NCBI RefSeq assembly: GCF_014652575.1
Contig: NZ_BMZB01000002.1
Span: 265,464-329,463, forward strand
Direction: 5' to 3'
DNA length: 64,000 bases
Source: Asticcacaulis endophyticus
GTDB taxonomy: Bacteria > Pseudomonadota > Alphaproteobacteria > Caulobacterales > Caulobacteraceae
Shown here: positions 52,646-61,287 of the stretch, one piece after another
Layout: every line of letters starts with the position of its first letter
Numbering within the stretch: position 1 is the stretch's first letter
Position numbers and translations under genes: made by a program
Notes under the pieces: generated by a model
Seen by the model: the letters and a program-made list of their open reading frames with translations, nothing else
What the model was told of the DNA's origin: nothing
The model's database searches: none

Positions 52646-52750
52646 AAACTTTAAAAGTCACATCAAAGCGAAGGGCCGCCCCTAGCTTTGATGTGACACT
52701 GTAAATCCACGAAAAATGTATTCGGCGCGCAGCGTCGAAACTTTTTCGTG
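52646..52750 (-). terminator. Tandem hairpins downstream of efp
   Basis: Next to the efp stop, CACGAAAAA (52708-52716) pairs perfectly with TTTTTCGTG (52742-52750) around a TTCG/CGAA inner stem. Then GTCACATCAAAGC (52657-52669) pairs perfectly over 13 bp with GCTTTGATGTGAC (52685-52697). On the reverse strand the second stem is followed by TTTTAAAGTTTT, so it can act as the efp terminator. Confidence 0.75.
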
Positions 52751-52753
52751 AGG

Positions 52754-53323
52754 CTAGTCGGCTCTTTTCATATATTCGCCGTTCTCGGTGGCGACGACGA
52801 TGCGCTCACCCACGCCCATGAACGGCGGGATCATGACGCGCATACCGTTGGAGGCCTTGGCGGGCTTGTAGGAAGATGACGCGGTCTGGCCCTTGATGGT
52901 CGGCTCGGTTTCCACGACCTCAAGGATCACGGTGTCAGGCAGGGTAATCGAGATCGGGCGCTCATCATGGAACTCAAGGATCACGACCATGCCGTCATGC
53001 AGGTACTGGATCTGGTCTTCGCCGACCCAATCCTTATGCAGGCTGATTTGTTCGTAGTTTTCCTGATCCATGAACACCAGCATGTCGCCGTCTTCAAACA
53101 GGTAGAGGTGATCTTTTTGCTCTAAGGTAACGCGATCGACCGTATCTTCGGAGCGCAGGCGCTCATTCAGCTTGGTGCCGGTGATCAGGTTCTTCAGCTC
53201 GACCTGAGCAAAGGCCCCGCCCTTGCCGGGCTTTACGTGCGCAGTCTTCACGACGGTCCACAGACCGCCCTGATATTCGAGAACCATACCGGGTTTGATG
53301 GTGTTCGCGTTAATTTTGGGCAT
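52754..53323 (-). CDS. efp: Translation elongation factor P
   Basis: 189 residues starting [20 protein letters not shown]. The loop [10 protein letters not shown] carries K34, the residue lysylated by EpmA in enterics. Domains II and III are complete, with the C-terminal [24 protein letters not shown] relieves ribosome stalling at polyproline. The frame is open to 53746, but the conserved start is at 53323. No epmA/epmB is in the window. Confidence 0.96.
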   Translation of the reverse strand: MPKINANTIKPGMVLEYQGGLWTVVKTAHVKPGKGGAFAQVELKNLITGTKLNERLRSEDTVDRVTLEQKDHLYLFEDGDMLVFMDQENYEQISLHKDWVGEDQIQYLHDGMVVILEFHDERPISITLPDTVILEVVETEPTIKGQTASSSYKPAKASNGMRVMIPPFMGVGERIVVATENGEYMKRAD

Positions 53324-53507
53324 GAGATACGACTTGTCAAAGAAAGAGCCGCGCACCACGCGCAGCCGAAAAAAGCTTGCGCGCGTTACTACGCGCAAAG
53401 GGCTGCAAAGGCAAGGGGGCGATCCTGTAGGTTCGCCTAAGCTGGGAAAGGGGCTGTTTAGGGATGTGCAATAGTTTAGCTTTAATGACGAAGTGAGTTG
53501 TGCGGCC

Positions 53508-53535
53508 TTCCTCCTCCCCACTGCGTAGGGAGGAG
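53508..53535. repeat. Partial type A REP-like element
   Basis: CCTCCTCCCCACTGCGTAGGG then AGGAG: only the first palindrome of the type A element, in the efp/lipoprotein gap (53324-53552), which holds nothing else recognisable. Confidence 0.6.
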
Positions 53536-53552
53536 AAGATAAAGGGGTAAGT

Positions 53553-54230
53553 ATGGGGCTTAAGGCGGGCCGTTTGATTGTTGGGGTTTTGGCGTTGGCC
53601 GCCTGTTCGCGCCAGCCTGAGCATGAGGAACTGGGGCCCGGCGCTGTGGCTGAACGCGCCATAAGCGACGCTGCCATGTCCGCCGGTGTGTCCGAGAACA
53701 ATATCCTCAACTGCACCGTGCCGGTGTCCAAAGGCTTAAGCGCCAAAGCGATAACCGATATCTATCGCGGGCAGGCGCGGATCAATGTCATTCGCGGCCT
53801 TGAGGGTGAGGTGTCGCGCACCGTGGTGTTGTACCCCAAAATGCCGCAGCGGCGGGGTGAGGTCTGGTTCTGGGACGCCGCCATGACGCAGGTGTCGGAT
53901 CTGTCTTTGGCTTCCACCGCGACAGACTGGGTGGGGCCCGGTGGTGTGCGGCTGGGGGCAACACTGAAAGACGTGGAGGCTGCCAATGGCAGGCCCTTTG
54001 TGCTGATGGGCTTTGGCTGGGAAGCGGGCGGGACGGTGGTGGATTTCAGGGGCGGTAAGCTGGCGCACCTTGACGGCTGTGCGCTAAAACTGCGCTTTGG
54101 TGTACCGGATAAGGCCGCCTTGCCGGAAGCCTTGCGCGGCGATCATCCTCTGCGCAGTGACGATAAAGCGTTTGCCGGTGCCGCGCCGGTGGTGTCAGAA
54201 CTGCGCTTAACCTGGCCGCAGGAGCAATAA
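53553..54230 (+). CDS. Putative lipoprotein, unknown function
   Basis: 225 residues with a lipoprotein signal ([11 protein letters not shown], lipobox LAAC). The mature part contains [21 protein letters not shown] and [27 protein letters not shown], a layout seen in uncharacterised proteobacterial lipoproteins. No family name is recognised. An SD-like AAAGGGG precedes ATG 53553. Confidence 0.75.
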   Translation: MGLKAGRLIVGVLALAACSRQPEHEELGPGAVAERAISDAAMSAGVSENNILNCTVPVSKGLSAKAITDIYRGQARINVIRGLEGEVSRTVVLYPKMPQRRGEVWFWDAAMTQVSDLSLASTATDWVGPGGVRLGATLKDVEAANGRPFVLMGFGWEAGGTVVDFRGGKLAHLDGCALKLRFGVPDKAALPEALRGDHPLRSDDKAFAGAAPVVSELRLTWPQEQ

Positions 54231-54277
54231 GCCGTTACGAGTTTAAAATTTGTAATCTTTGAAAACCTTGCAGAATT

Positions 54278-54922
54278 TTACTGCCTTTTGCCAGGCGGTA
54301 AACTATCTATGGCCGGATTACCTGTGAGAGTGATAAAAATTGGGGCCATATTTTTTAAATTTTCAACCTCACCCTTAGATACAAATACTGAGAATCTATA
54401 AAATTTACAATTTATGAATTCTATGTTTGTAAGGGCTATCGCATTATTTATGTTTGATGGTTTTACAACTATTATATCGCAATTTATAAAATGTGGAGCT
54501 ATACTATTTGTATTCTGAAAGAAAAATATATTTGCTGGTCCAATAAGCTCACATTCAGTAAATTTTTTTCCTACAATTTTATTGTCTACTGGGTGAGCTA
54601 ATTCCTGAATGTATATTCTTTTTTTGTGAAATTCTTTGTCCAATGGGTTAAACGAATCTGTATTATTTTCCCATTTCTTTTGCTTTTCTGCTCTTAATCG
54701 CCAAACTGAAACCTGAACAACTAGTGCGTAAAGGAAAAGAGCGCAGGCGATTCCGAAAAAGGTTGCTACAAGTACTCCATATGGACCGATTTGAACAATC
54801 CATGGCGTTTTTGATGCCATGTAATTAGATACCCATCCAGAAAGTCCAACTAAGCTAGCGCCAGTAATTAAGTTGAACCATGTTGCGGCTCGTTCAATTT
54901 TATTTGTGAAATTTTTGAGCAT
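54278..54922 (-). CDS. AT-rich membrane protein with beta-helix-like tail, unknown
   Basis: 214 residues. Two membrane segments (about 18-34 and 47-72) are followed by a cytosolic tail with KFTECELIGPANIFFFQNT, FINCDIIVVKP and IEFINCKFYRFSVF, short strands with regular Cys/Asn turns like pentapeptide-type or small beta-helix proteins. Base composition is far more AT-rich than its neighbours, indicating recent acquisition. No family recognised. The AT-rich gap 54923-55064 holds no gene. Confidence 0.7.
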   Translation of the reverse strand: MLKNFTNKIERAATWFNLITGASLVGLSGWVSNYMASKTPWIVQIGPYGVLVATFFGIACALFLYALVVQVSVWRLRAEKQKKWENNTDSFNPLDKEFHKKRIYIQELAHPVDNKIVGKKFTECELIGPANIFFFQNTNSIAPHFINCDIIVVKPSNINNAIALTNIEFINCKFYRFSVFVSKGEVENLKNMAPIFITLTGNPAIDSLPPGKRQ

Positions 54923-55064
54923 CGCGCATAAGTGGCATATGTTTAAGCGGTTGTGGAGTCGAAATATAAGACCATTTTTTTTTGAACTAGGCTTTGAGGC
55001 TATATTATTATGCTGAGAACACAGATGTTGTTAAGGTTAGTGAATAGTAGTTGCCGTAAACTCG

Positions 55065-55730
55065 CTATACCTTAATAGCCAGCGCCGCCGTCAGGGCCTT
55101 GATGCCGGCGACCGGGCCGTCTGGGTGGTTCCACACGGCGCCGGAGACGGCAATAAAGTCAGCCCCGGCGGCGTAGATTTCGGCGGCGGTGTCAGCGGTG
55201 ATCCCGCCAATCGCGACGCACGGGATTTCCATGCTCTCCTGCCAGATGCTTAAGGTGTCGAGCTCGGCCATATGAATGACCTCTTTGGTCGAGGTCGGAT
55301 AAAACGCGCCGAACGCCACATAGTCCGCGCTGTTTTCAGCCGCTTCCATCGCCAGGTGGCGGCTATTGTGGCAGGTGATGCCGATCATAGCCTCCGGCCC
55401 CAAAATCTGGCGGGCCTCTTTCAGCGACATATCGCTTTGGCCCAGATGCACGCCGTCCAGTTTCAATGATTTCACCAATGGCACGCGGTCGTTCATGATG
55501 ACGGCCACGCCGTGCTGATGGGCAATCGGCGTGATAGCTTTCGAGGCCGCCACAATCTCATAGTCGGTGGCATCTTTCAGGCGGATTTGCAGGGCCGCTA
55601 TGGGGGCGGCGTCTAGCACGGCCTCCAGATCGCGGGCAAAGGCGCTGAGGTCAGCGATCTTCGGCGGCGTGATCAGATAGATCTGACAAGGGGTTCGGGG
55701 CGGCGCTGATTTCGGGGCTTTTTGAGTCAT
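55065..55730 (-). CDS. thiE: Thiamine phosphate synthase
   Basis: 221 residues: [45 protein letters not shown] and [28 protein letters not shown] are ThiE signatures. It couples HMP-PP and thiazole phosphate to thiamine phosphate. ATG 55730 is chosen from the family length; the frame is open to 55889. It stands alone; no thi-box riboswitch is visible upstream. Confidence 0.92.
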   Translation of the reverse strand: MTQKAPKSAPPRTPCQIYLITPPKIADLSAFARDLEAVLDAAPIAALQIRLKDATDYEIVAASKAITPIAHQHGVAVIMNDRVPLVKSLKLDGVHLGQSDMSLKEARQILGPEAMIGITCHNSRHLAMEAAENSADYVAFGAFYPTSTKEVIHMAELDTLSIWQESMEIPCVAIGGITADTAAEIYAAGADFIAVSGAVWNHPDGPVAGIKALTAALAIKV

Positions 55731-55878
55731 AAGGTGTCCGATGACATATTTTTTAACGGGCGGCAAATCCATAAATTGCGATCTGTTGCCGCCTGTCCGG
55801 TAGCCCGTCGCCGCTAGGGGCGCGGTTAAAGGCTTAAAACCATTACGTTTTGCTACGCATTTGCATGAATCTTTGACA

Positions 55879-55905
55879 CGCATTCTCAAAAACCTTGCGA
55901 ATGCG
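55879..55905. promoter_or_regulatory. Inverted repeat upstream of bfd-bfr, candidate iron-responsive site
   Basis: CGCATTC and GAATGCG are separated by 13 bases; the left arm extends to a TTGAGAATGCG half-site on the other strand. This is 68-94 bases before bfd. It could bind Fur or Irr but is not a textbook box. Confidence 0.35.
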
Positions 55906-55972
55906 TCTGGCTTAAGCTATATGAGACTTGTTCGCATAGTCATCCGCTCAAATACGGCTGTAAGGTTTACTC

Positions 55973-56158
55973 GTGTACGTTTGTAATTGTAACGCAATTC
56001 GCGAAAGAGATGCCAAATCTGCGATTTTATCGGGGGCCATTACCCCTAAAGCCGTTTTTGACCATTGCCAGACCCGCGCCCAGTGCGCCAAATGTGTCTG
56101 CGACATTCGTCAGATGATTGCTGAGCAGCAGTCGGTCATGGCGATCGCCGCAGAATAG
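55973..56158 (+). CDS. bfd: Bacterioferritin-associated ferredoxin (Bfd)
   Basis: 61 residues from GTG 55973. MYVCNCNAIRERD and the later CAKCVCDIRQM give the four [2Fe-2S] cysteine positions (C-x-C and C-x2-C). Bfd reduces ferric iron in bacterioferritin to release it. It is 49 bases upstream of bfr. Confidence 0.93.
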   Translation: MYVCNCNAIRERDAKSAILSGAITPKAVFDHCQTRAQCAKCVCDIRQMIAEQQSVMAIAAE

Positions 56159-56207
56159 GCGCGCAACGGTTTGCAGTGCCTTTGACATTTATGCGAAAGG
56201 TGCCGCT

Positions 56208-56696
56208 ATGAAGGGCAATCCCGACATCATCAAATTGCTGAATAAGGTTCTGACCAACGAACTGACAGCGATCAATCAATACTTCCTCCATGCGCGGATG
56301 CTGGAAAACTGGGGTCTGTATCACCTCGGCCGGATCGTCTATCAGGAATCGATCGAAGAGATGAAGCATGCCGACATGCTCATCAAGCGGGTCTTTTTCC
56401 TTGAGGGCCTGCCGAACCTGCAAGACCTGAATAAGCTGCGCATCGGTGAGACGATCACCGAATGTCTTGAGGCCGATCTGTCGGTTGAGGTGCGCGGGCA
56501 TCTCGATCTGGTGGCGGGCGTAAAATATTGCGAAGACCATGCCGATTACGTCAGCCGTGAACTGCTGAAGAAGATCCTGTCCGATACCGAGCATCACATC
56601 GACTGGCTGGAAACCCAACTCAGCCTGATCAAGATGATGGGCGAAGCGAACTACCTGCAAAGCGCGATGAAGGAAATCGAATCCGGCGAGGGCTGA
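56208..56696 (+). CDS. bfr: Bacterioferritin
   Basis: 162 residues. Ferroxidase ligands are in NELTAINQYFLHARM and YQESIEEMKHADMLIKR, with M52 as the haem ligand, plus LSDTEHHIDWLETQL. It forms a 24-subunit iron-storage shell. ATG 56208 follows AAAGG at 7 bases. Confidence 0.96.
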   Translation: MKGNPDIIKLLNKVLTNELTAINQYFLHARMLENWGLYHLGRIVYQESIEEMKHADMLIKRVFFLEGLPNLQDLNKLRIGETITECLEADLSVEVRGHLDLVAGVKYCEDHADYVSRELLKKILSDTEHHIDWLETQLSLIKMMGEANYLQSAMKEIESGEG

Positions 56697-56700
56697 TTTC

Positions 56701-56822
56701 TACTCCTCCCTACAACGTGGGGAGGTGTCGAGGTTACGAGACGGAGGGGTATCTTAAGAAAGGTACCCCTCCGTCTTTTCGCTTTGCTTAAAGACACCTC
56801 CCCATGGAATGGGGAGGAGGGG
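56701..56822. repeat. REP-like element, type A inverted pair
   Basis: CTCCTCCCTACAACGTGGGG, AGGTGTCG..., GACGGAGGGGTA and then its inverted copy TACCCCTCCGTC...ACACCTCCCCATGGAATGGGG. It makes a hairpin of over 100 bases just after bfr. Confidence 0.75.
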
Positions 56823-56953
56823 TGCGCGCATAAGTAGCGAGAATTTATCAAAAATTTCGCGTTTTCATCTTTGACTTTTCGGTTCTGCCCCCTAACCTGT
56901 TGCCGTCAGCAAAAAGCTGTTGAAATAGGCGGAAAAGGTTTAATCTCACAAAG

Positions 56954-57919
56954 ATGGTATCCTTAACCAAAAGAGACTTCATAGGCATAGGCATCGCCGG
57001 CGCGGTGCTGACGGGCTCGACCTTCGGCGTCTATGCGTGTGTCAACCGCAAAAAGATCCCGCCGCCGCAAGACGGTGAGCCGGTAGCTGCCAATGATGAG
57101 GGCACGCTGGAATGGGCCGTGAATGGGGGATGGCGCAATCCGCTCAACAAAGCCCGCGATCCGTTTCGTCATCCCGTTGAAACCCTTAAATTTTTTGGCG
57201 TAAAGGCCAGCGATACGATCATCGACGTCTGGCCCGGTGCGGGCTATATGACTGAGATTCTGGCCCCCTATCTGGCGCGCGGTAACGGCAAATATATCGC
57301 CGCCCTGTTTGAAAACAGCACGCCGGTTGAGGCGGACGCGGACACCTCTGATGAGGCCGCCTCGCAAACCGGCACTGTTAGCTCCAGTCAGGCCGTGGTG
57401 TCACTGGGCGAACAATACACTCAACACTTCGGCGAAAATAAAAAGCTGTTCGGCGAAATCGGCATCACCGAATTTGGCCCAAACAGCACGGCCTTGGCAC
57501 CCGCAGGCACTGCCGATGTCGTGCTGTTTTTCCTGAATATACATGACTGGATGGCGGCGGGGATAGCGGAGAAGGCCTTTGCCGATGCGTTCGCGGCCCT
57601 CAAATCTGGCGGGACACTGGCGGTCGAGCAGCACCGCGCCGACATCGGCAACGTGCAGGACCCGGCGGCGACTTCCGGCTATGTGCAGGAACCGTTCGTC
57701 AAGCAACTGGCTACCGAAGTCGGTTTCACCTTTGTCGAAGCCTCTGAAATCAACGCCAATCCCAAAGATTCCAAGGATCACCCCTTTGGCGTGTGGACCT
57801 TGCCGCCTCAACGCTTGACAGCGAAGCGCGGAGAGCCTTCTAATCCGGACTTCGACGGGGCGCTCTATGAATCAATCGGAGAAAGCGACCGTATGACCCT
57901 GAAATTCAGGAAGCCTTAG
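56954..57919 (+). CDS. Exported class I methyltransferase-like protein (COG4798 type)
   Basis: 321 residues. An N-terminal membrane segment or signal (about 10-28) with possible lipid Cys is followed by DPFRHPVETLKFFGVKASDT, the SAM-site-like IIDVWPGAGYMTEILAPYL, and ADVVLFFLNIHDW. The fold is Rossmann-type, yet the protein is apparently periplasmic, where SAM is scarce, so methyltransferase activity is doubtful. It lies 31 bases before the hydrolase gene. Confidence 0.82.
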   Translation: MVSLTKRDFIGIGIAGAVLTGSTFGVYACVNRKKIPPPQDGEPVAANDEGTLEWAVNGGWRNPLNKARDPFRHPVETLKFFGVKASDTIIDVWPGAGYMTEILAPYLARGNGKYIAALFENSTPVEADADTSDEAASQTGTVSSSQAVVSLGEQYTQHFGENKKLFGEIGITEFGPNSTALAPAGTADVVLFFLNIHDWMAAGIAEKAFADAFAALKSGGTLAVEQHRADIGNVQDPAATSGYVQEPFVKQLATEVGFTFVEASEINANPKDSKDHPFGVWTLPPQRLTAKRGEPSNPDFDGALYESIGESDRMTLKFRKP

Positions 57920-57949
57920 ACTACGGCCTCCGCAGACGAGATAATTTAC

Positions 57950-59026
57950 GTGAGCCGCATAGCTGCCCTTTCGACCCAAGCGCCTTTGATGTCCATACCG
58001 GAGGCGATGTGCCCGCCGGGCGGGGCCGGGGAATGGTATCGCGGCGCCGGGGGGTTACGTTTACGGCTGGGGTATTGGGTGCCGACGGGCGGGGCGGCCG
58101 CCCAAGGTGAGCCACGCGGTACGGTTTTCATTAGTCCCGGTCGCGGCGAACCCATTGAAAAATATTATGAAACCGTGCGCGATATCCTGTCGCGCAATTT
58201 CTGCGTTGTCATCCATGACTGGCGCGGGCAGGGGCTGTCGGCGCGGCTGTTGCCGGAGCGTCTGAAATGCCATGCCCGCACGTCGGATGAGTTTCTGGAT
58301 GATTTTCAGCGGCTGCTTGACGGGTTTGAAGACCGCGCCCCTAAGCCGTGGCTCATGGTCGGTCATTCGATGGGGGCCGCCCTCAATCTGGCGACCCTAA
58401 TCAAGGGCGATGAGCGCATATCCGGCGCGCTGTTGTCGAATCCGATGCTGCGGGTCAAGACGGGCAAGCACACGCTTTGGTCAGTGACGTTTCAGTGCGA
58501 CTGGAAAGTCAATCACGGTCAGGCGACCGAATATGTACCTGATTTATTTGATGATCCGTTCGAGCACACTTTTGAGAACGATGCCCTGACCCACGACCGC
58601 CGGCGCTATGATATCTGGCAGGAGCAATTGTTTGCCTGCCCGCATCTGGCGGTCGGGACCCCGACCTGGGGGTGGCTGGCCTTCTGTCTCAAGATCGGGG
58701 AGACCCTGCTTAAGGACAAGCTGAAACTGCTGAAAAAAGTTACGACGCCGATCACGGTCGTCTGCTCCGGCGAAGATAGCATCATCATGAAGGCCCCATC
58801 CAAGGCCTTTGCCAAGAAGCTGCCCAAAGGCAAGTATGTCGAAGTGGCCGGATCGGATCATGAAATCCTGATTGAAATTGATGATTTCCGCGATCAGTTT
58901 TTCAGTGAATTTGACGCGCTGGCCGACATCGCCGCCCCGCGTGACGGGACGATCGCCGATGAGCTTGAGGCGGAGTTCGACGGCCCGATCATCGCAAGGG
59001 GCACAGCAAGGGGTACGGCCCCTTGA
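57950..59026 (+). CDS. Alpha/beta hydrolase, lysophospholipase/monoglyceride-lipase-like
   Basis: 358 residues from GTG 57950. TVFISPGRGEPIEKYYETV, IHDWRGQGLS, the nucleophile elbow VGHSMGAALNLA, SGEDSIIM (acid) and GSDHEILIE (His) make a complete triad of the PldB type. It probably deacylates lysophospholipids or monoglycerides. An acidic C-terminal tail is followed by a repeat cluster. Confidence 0.87.
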   Translation: MSRIAALSTQAPLMSIPEAMCPPGGAGEWYRGAGGLRLRLGYWVPTGGAAAQGEPRGTVFISPGRGEPIEKYYETVRDILSRNFCVVIHDWRGQGLSARLLPERLKCHARTSDEFLDDFQRLLDGFEDRAPKPWLMVGHSMGAALNLATLIKGDERISGALLSNPMLRVKTGKHTLWSVTFQCDWKVNHGQATEYVPDLFDDPFEHTFENDALTHDRRRYDIWQEQLFACPHLAVGTPTWGWLAFCLKIGETLLKDKLKLLKKVTTPITVVCSGEDSIIMKAPSKAFAKKLPKGKYVEVAGSDHEILIEIDDFRDQFFSEFDALADIAAPRDGTIADELEAEFDGPIIARGTARGTAP

Positions 59027-59063
59027 CCCGGAACTTGGAGTAGGCGGGACGGGACGCGCAATC

Positions 59064-59284
59064 TTCTCCTCCCTATCGCAGATGGGGAGGTGGCAGTCCG
59101 GCAGGACTGACGGAGGGGTACTGTCACTTATAAGAAAAGAGCCCCCACCACCCCTTTGCTGCGCAAAGCGGTCCCCCTCCCCAGTAAACTGGGGAGGTAT
59201 AAACATGGCGGGATGTAATTCCTGTATACTCCCCCAACTTGTTGGGGGAGGTGGCGCGCCGAAGGCGTGACGGTGGGGGGCTCT
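59064..59284. repeat. Cluster of three REP-like elements (A, inverted B, hybrid)
   Basis: Type A at about 59064-59118 (palindrome AGTCCGGCAGGACT), an inverted type B at about 59139-59203 (AGCCCCCACCACC, GCTGCGCAAAGC, CCTCCCCAG...CTGGGGAGG), and a hybrid at about 59220-59284 (CTCCCCCAACTTGTTGGGGGAG, GTGACGGTGGGGGGCTCTT). No gene lies in this gap. Confidence 0.75.
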
Positions 59285-59290
59285 TTGACG

Positions 59291-59878
59291 CTAACCGCTG
59301 CCGAAATCGGGGCGCTCCATCGTGCGCCAGTGCTGAACCGGAGCGTTCAGCTGGGCTTCGGTATCAATAAACCGGGCCAGCGGCGGCTCAGGTTTAGGAG
59401 GCGGAACCCAATCGGGGTTCAACCCGTTTGCCAGTTCATCCTCAAGCTCATCAGCAAAATGTTTCAAATCCTCATGCTGACGCAGGGCCTTGAGCGAGGA
59501 TTTCAGGGCCGGAGTATAGCTTAGTTCAGGCGTAGGCGGTGCAATAGGCGCGGCAGCCTTGGCCTCACGGGCCTCGCGCTCAAGACGCAGACCGTTGATC
59601 TTGGCCGCCCATTCGGCGCGGCTTTTGGCGACATCGGCGGCAATCTCTGCGTCCGTGCGTGGTTTGGGGTTGGCCCGCTCGGTGCGTTCAGCCGTATCGA
59701 CGCGGGCATAGAGCCGCTCGATCAGCAGGCCCGTGCGCAGACCGCGTTCAACCTCTGCCACGTCCTGCGGCGGGGCCAGGTCCTCAAGGTGATCCAGCAT
59801 CCGGTCTGCAAACGCACGCAACCTCGCCCGCCGTTCTTCGGGCGTATAGCGTTCAGCCGTGTGCGTGCCGGATTCCAT
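59291..59878 (-). CDS. Hypothetical protein, mostly helical
   Basis: 195 residues, rich in Ala, Arg and Glu, with a predicted coiled coil (about 85-125) and a Pro-rich stretch near 130 and 170. It has no signal or membrane segment. The only repeated word-like features are TERANPKPRTDAEIAADVAKS and ALKALRQHEDLKHFADELEDE. No family recognised; the codon usage is typical of the genome, so it is likely real. Confidence 0.7.
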   Translation of the reverse strand: MESGTHTAERYTPEERRARLRAFADRMLDHLEDLAPPQDVAEVERGLRTGLLIERLYARVDTAERTERANPKPRTDAEIAADVAKSRAEWAAKINGLRLEREAREAKAAAPIAPPTPELSYTPALKSSLKALRQHEDLKHFADELEDELANGLNPDWVPPPKPEPPLARFIDTEAQLNAPVQHWRTMERPDFGSG

Positions 59879-59929
59879 CCCCTAAGCATGGGCCAAACTG
59901 CTGGGGCGGGGATAAGTTCCTTTTCCCCT

Positions 59930-60010
59930 CCCTGTGCTTGCGCTCAAGCAGCGAAGCGGTAGCGCGCTAAACGCATGGGGAGGTGGCCCGCAGGGCCGGA
60001 GGGGGGGCAG
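59930..60010. repeat. REP-like element, type A variant
   Basis: CCCCTCCCTGTGCTTGCGC, a palindrome-rich middle (GCAGCGAAGCGGTAGCGCGC), GGGGAGGTGGCCCGCAGGGCC and GGAGGGGGGGC. Between the hypothetical gene and the DUF559 gene. Confidence 0.7.
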
Positions 60011-60011
60011 C

Positions 60012-60374
60012 TCAGAGCTTAGCTACACGCTCCATAGCCAGCCGGTAAATCCCGTCAGCCATTTCATCGGCGTCTGTCATGATGTGAACGGCGGGGATAC
60101 GATAGGTGTGAATGCCCTGATCTGCCAGCCATTGATCGCGTTTAATATCGCGGATTTTGTGGTCATCCAGAGTGTGGTGGGCACCATCAACTTCGATGGC
60201 GAGTTTGGCGGCGGAGCCATAAAAATCAAGCACATACGGGCCGATAGGGTGTTGTCGGCGGAACACCAAATTGCCCTCAGCTCGCGTACGAAGGCGGGCC
60301 CACAGCCGCACTTCCGGGGGCGACATTTCGCGCCGGAGCCTTTTGGCGAACTGGTGTTTTCGTGGGGATTTCAT
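60012..60374 (-). CDS. DUF559 (Vsr-like) endonuclease-domain protein
   Basis: 120 residues: FAKRLRREMSPPEVRLWARLR, FRRQHPIGPYVLDFYG, KLAIEVDGAHH and a late RIPAVHI are DUF559 signatures, a PD-(D/E)XK relative of very-short-patch repair nucleases. The D of LDFY and E/D of IEVDG are the likely metal site. The role of solitary DUF559 proteins is unknown. ATG 60374 is chosen over 60404. Confidence 0.88.
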   Translation of the reverse strand: MKSPRKHQFAKRLRREMSPPEVRLWARLRTRAEGNLVFRRQHPIGPYVLDFYGSAAKLAIEVDGAHHTLDDHKIRDIKRDQWLADQGIHTYRIPAVHIMTDADEMADGIYRLAMERVAKL

Positions 60375-60408
60375 GGCCGAGAGCGTAGCGTTTGATGAAC
60401 ACAAGCGC

Positions 60409-60482
60409 TATCCCCCTCCGTCATCCCGCCTTTGGCGGTCTGCCACCTCCCCATCTTCGCCAACGCTCGATAGGGAGGAGGG
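60409..60482. repeat. REP-like element, type A (inverted)
   Basis: CCCCCTCCGTCATCCCGCC, TTTGGCGG, GCCACCTCCCCATCTTCGCC, TCGATAGGGAGGAGGG. Divergent side of the DUF559 gene. Confidence 0.7.
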
Positions 60483-60532
60483 AGTTTGGGCCTCACTTAT
60501 TCGCCTCTTAAACAACGCTAAGATAGGATCAG

Positions 60533-60658
60533 GTGGTGATCGACGCCATCGTCAATGCCGTGCAGGATTCCGAGACTATTCTGTCCGGAACGACTGCTGT
60601 GAAGGTGTTTGCCGCCTGCGTATTGAGGCAGGAGTTATTACTTACCGACATGTATTGA
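60533..60658 (+). CDS. Possible 41-residue small protein or gene remnant
   Basis: Two consecutive GTG codons (60533, 60536) preceded by TAGGA open a frame to TGA 60658. It contains VIDAIVNAVQDSETILSG and TAVKVFAACVLRQELLLTDM, with coding-like third-position GC. It overlaps the 3' end of the next gene on the other strand by 17 bases. It may be a truncated N-terminal remnant; no family recognised. Confidence 0.35.
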   Translation: MVIDAIVNAVQDSETILSGTTAVKVFAACVLRQELLLTDMY

Positions 60659-61184
60659 TGATTGTTAGAAATTCATCGCTTAGGTCTCGACGCACAAGAT
60701 CAATCGGTGCTCCAGATGACGGATCAGTTATTCTCCATCCTGCACTTCCCGAGTCATGATCGAATAAAGGAATAGGATGGTCAGTTACAGTCGATTTTCT
60801 AATTTGATTTTTAGCAATCGGCATTCTCAGAAGCTCAAGCTTATCGTAAAAAGGGTTTAGCGGAGTTAGTTTGCCTCCAAATGTTAAAGGCTTTTTAGTT
60901 GGGCTCAGAATTTCGCGTTGAGTGCGTAGCCGTTCATACAGGGCAAATATCCATTGCTCCGCCAAACCACGAACTAATACACCTAGTGACATCGCCCTGA
61001 GCGCTTCTGGCGTTTTGTTTGGAAATGTAAGCAAAATTTTTAATTCATTCTCGAGTTGGCGAATGTGAATGTCCGTATGCCCTAGTGATTCAACTTCAAA
61101 AAATAAATTATGTCTATCTGAGGGGTGAGCCACAATTAGAATTGCGGCTGCGGTAATCCAGCTTATCTGTGTGGGCTGTCTCAT
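60642..61184 (-). CDS. Hypothetical protein, likely acquired
   Basis: 180 residues from ATG 61184, which has AGGGG 6 bases upstream; the frame is open to 61262 without a spaced SD. Opens MRQPTQISWITAAAILIVAH, then a soluble helical protein with IRQLENELKILLTFPNKTPE and LVRGLAEQWIFALYERLRTQ. AT-richer than neighbours. No family recognised. Confidence 0.65.
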   Translation of the reverse strand: MRQPTQISWITAAAILIVAHPSDRHNLFFEVESLGHTDIHIRQLENELKILLTFPNKTPEALRAMSLGVLVRGLAEQWIFALYERLRTQREILSPTKKPLTFGGKLTPLNPFYDKLELLRMPIAKNQIRKSTVTDHPIPLFDHDSGSAGWRITDPSSGAPIDLVRRDLSDEFLTIINTCR

Positions 61185-61287
61185 TAAAACCCCTGAACTA
61201 TTTATTCTTCGATCAACTAACAGCCATATCCAATCTGCTGTAATGTCAACGCTTGCAAACATTCCGGGTGCAGGGGCCGTGCCCCTG

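Noticed and set aside
59064..59284. CRISPR-like array
   Set aside because: The repeats are palindromic, of different types and orientations, and lack uniform spacers or cas genes.
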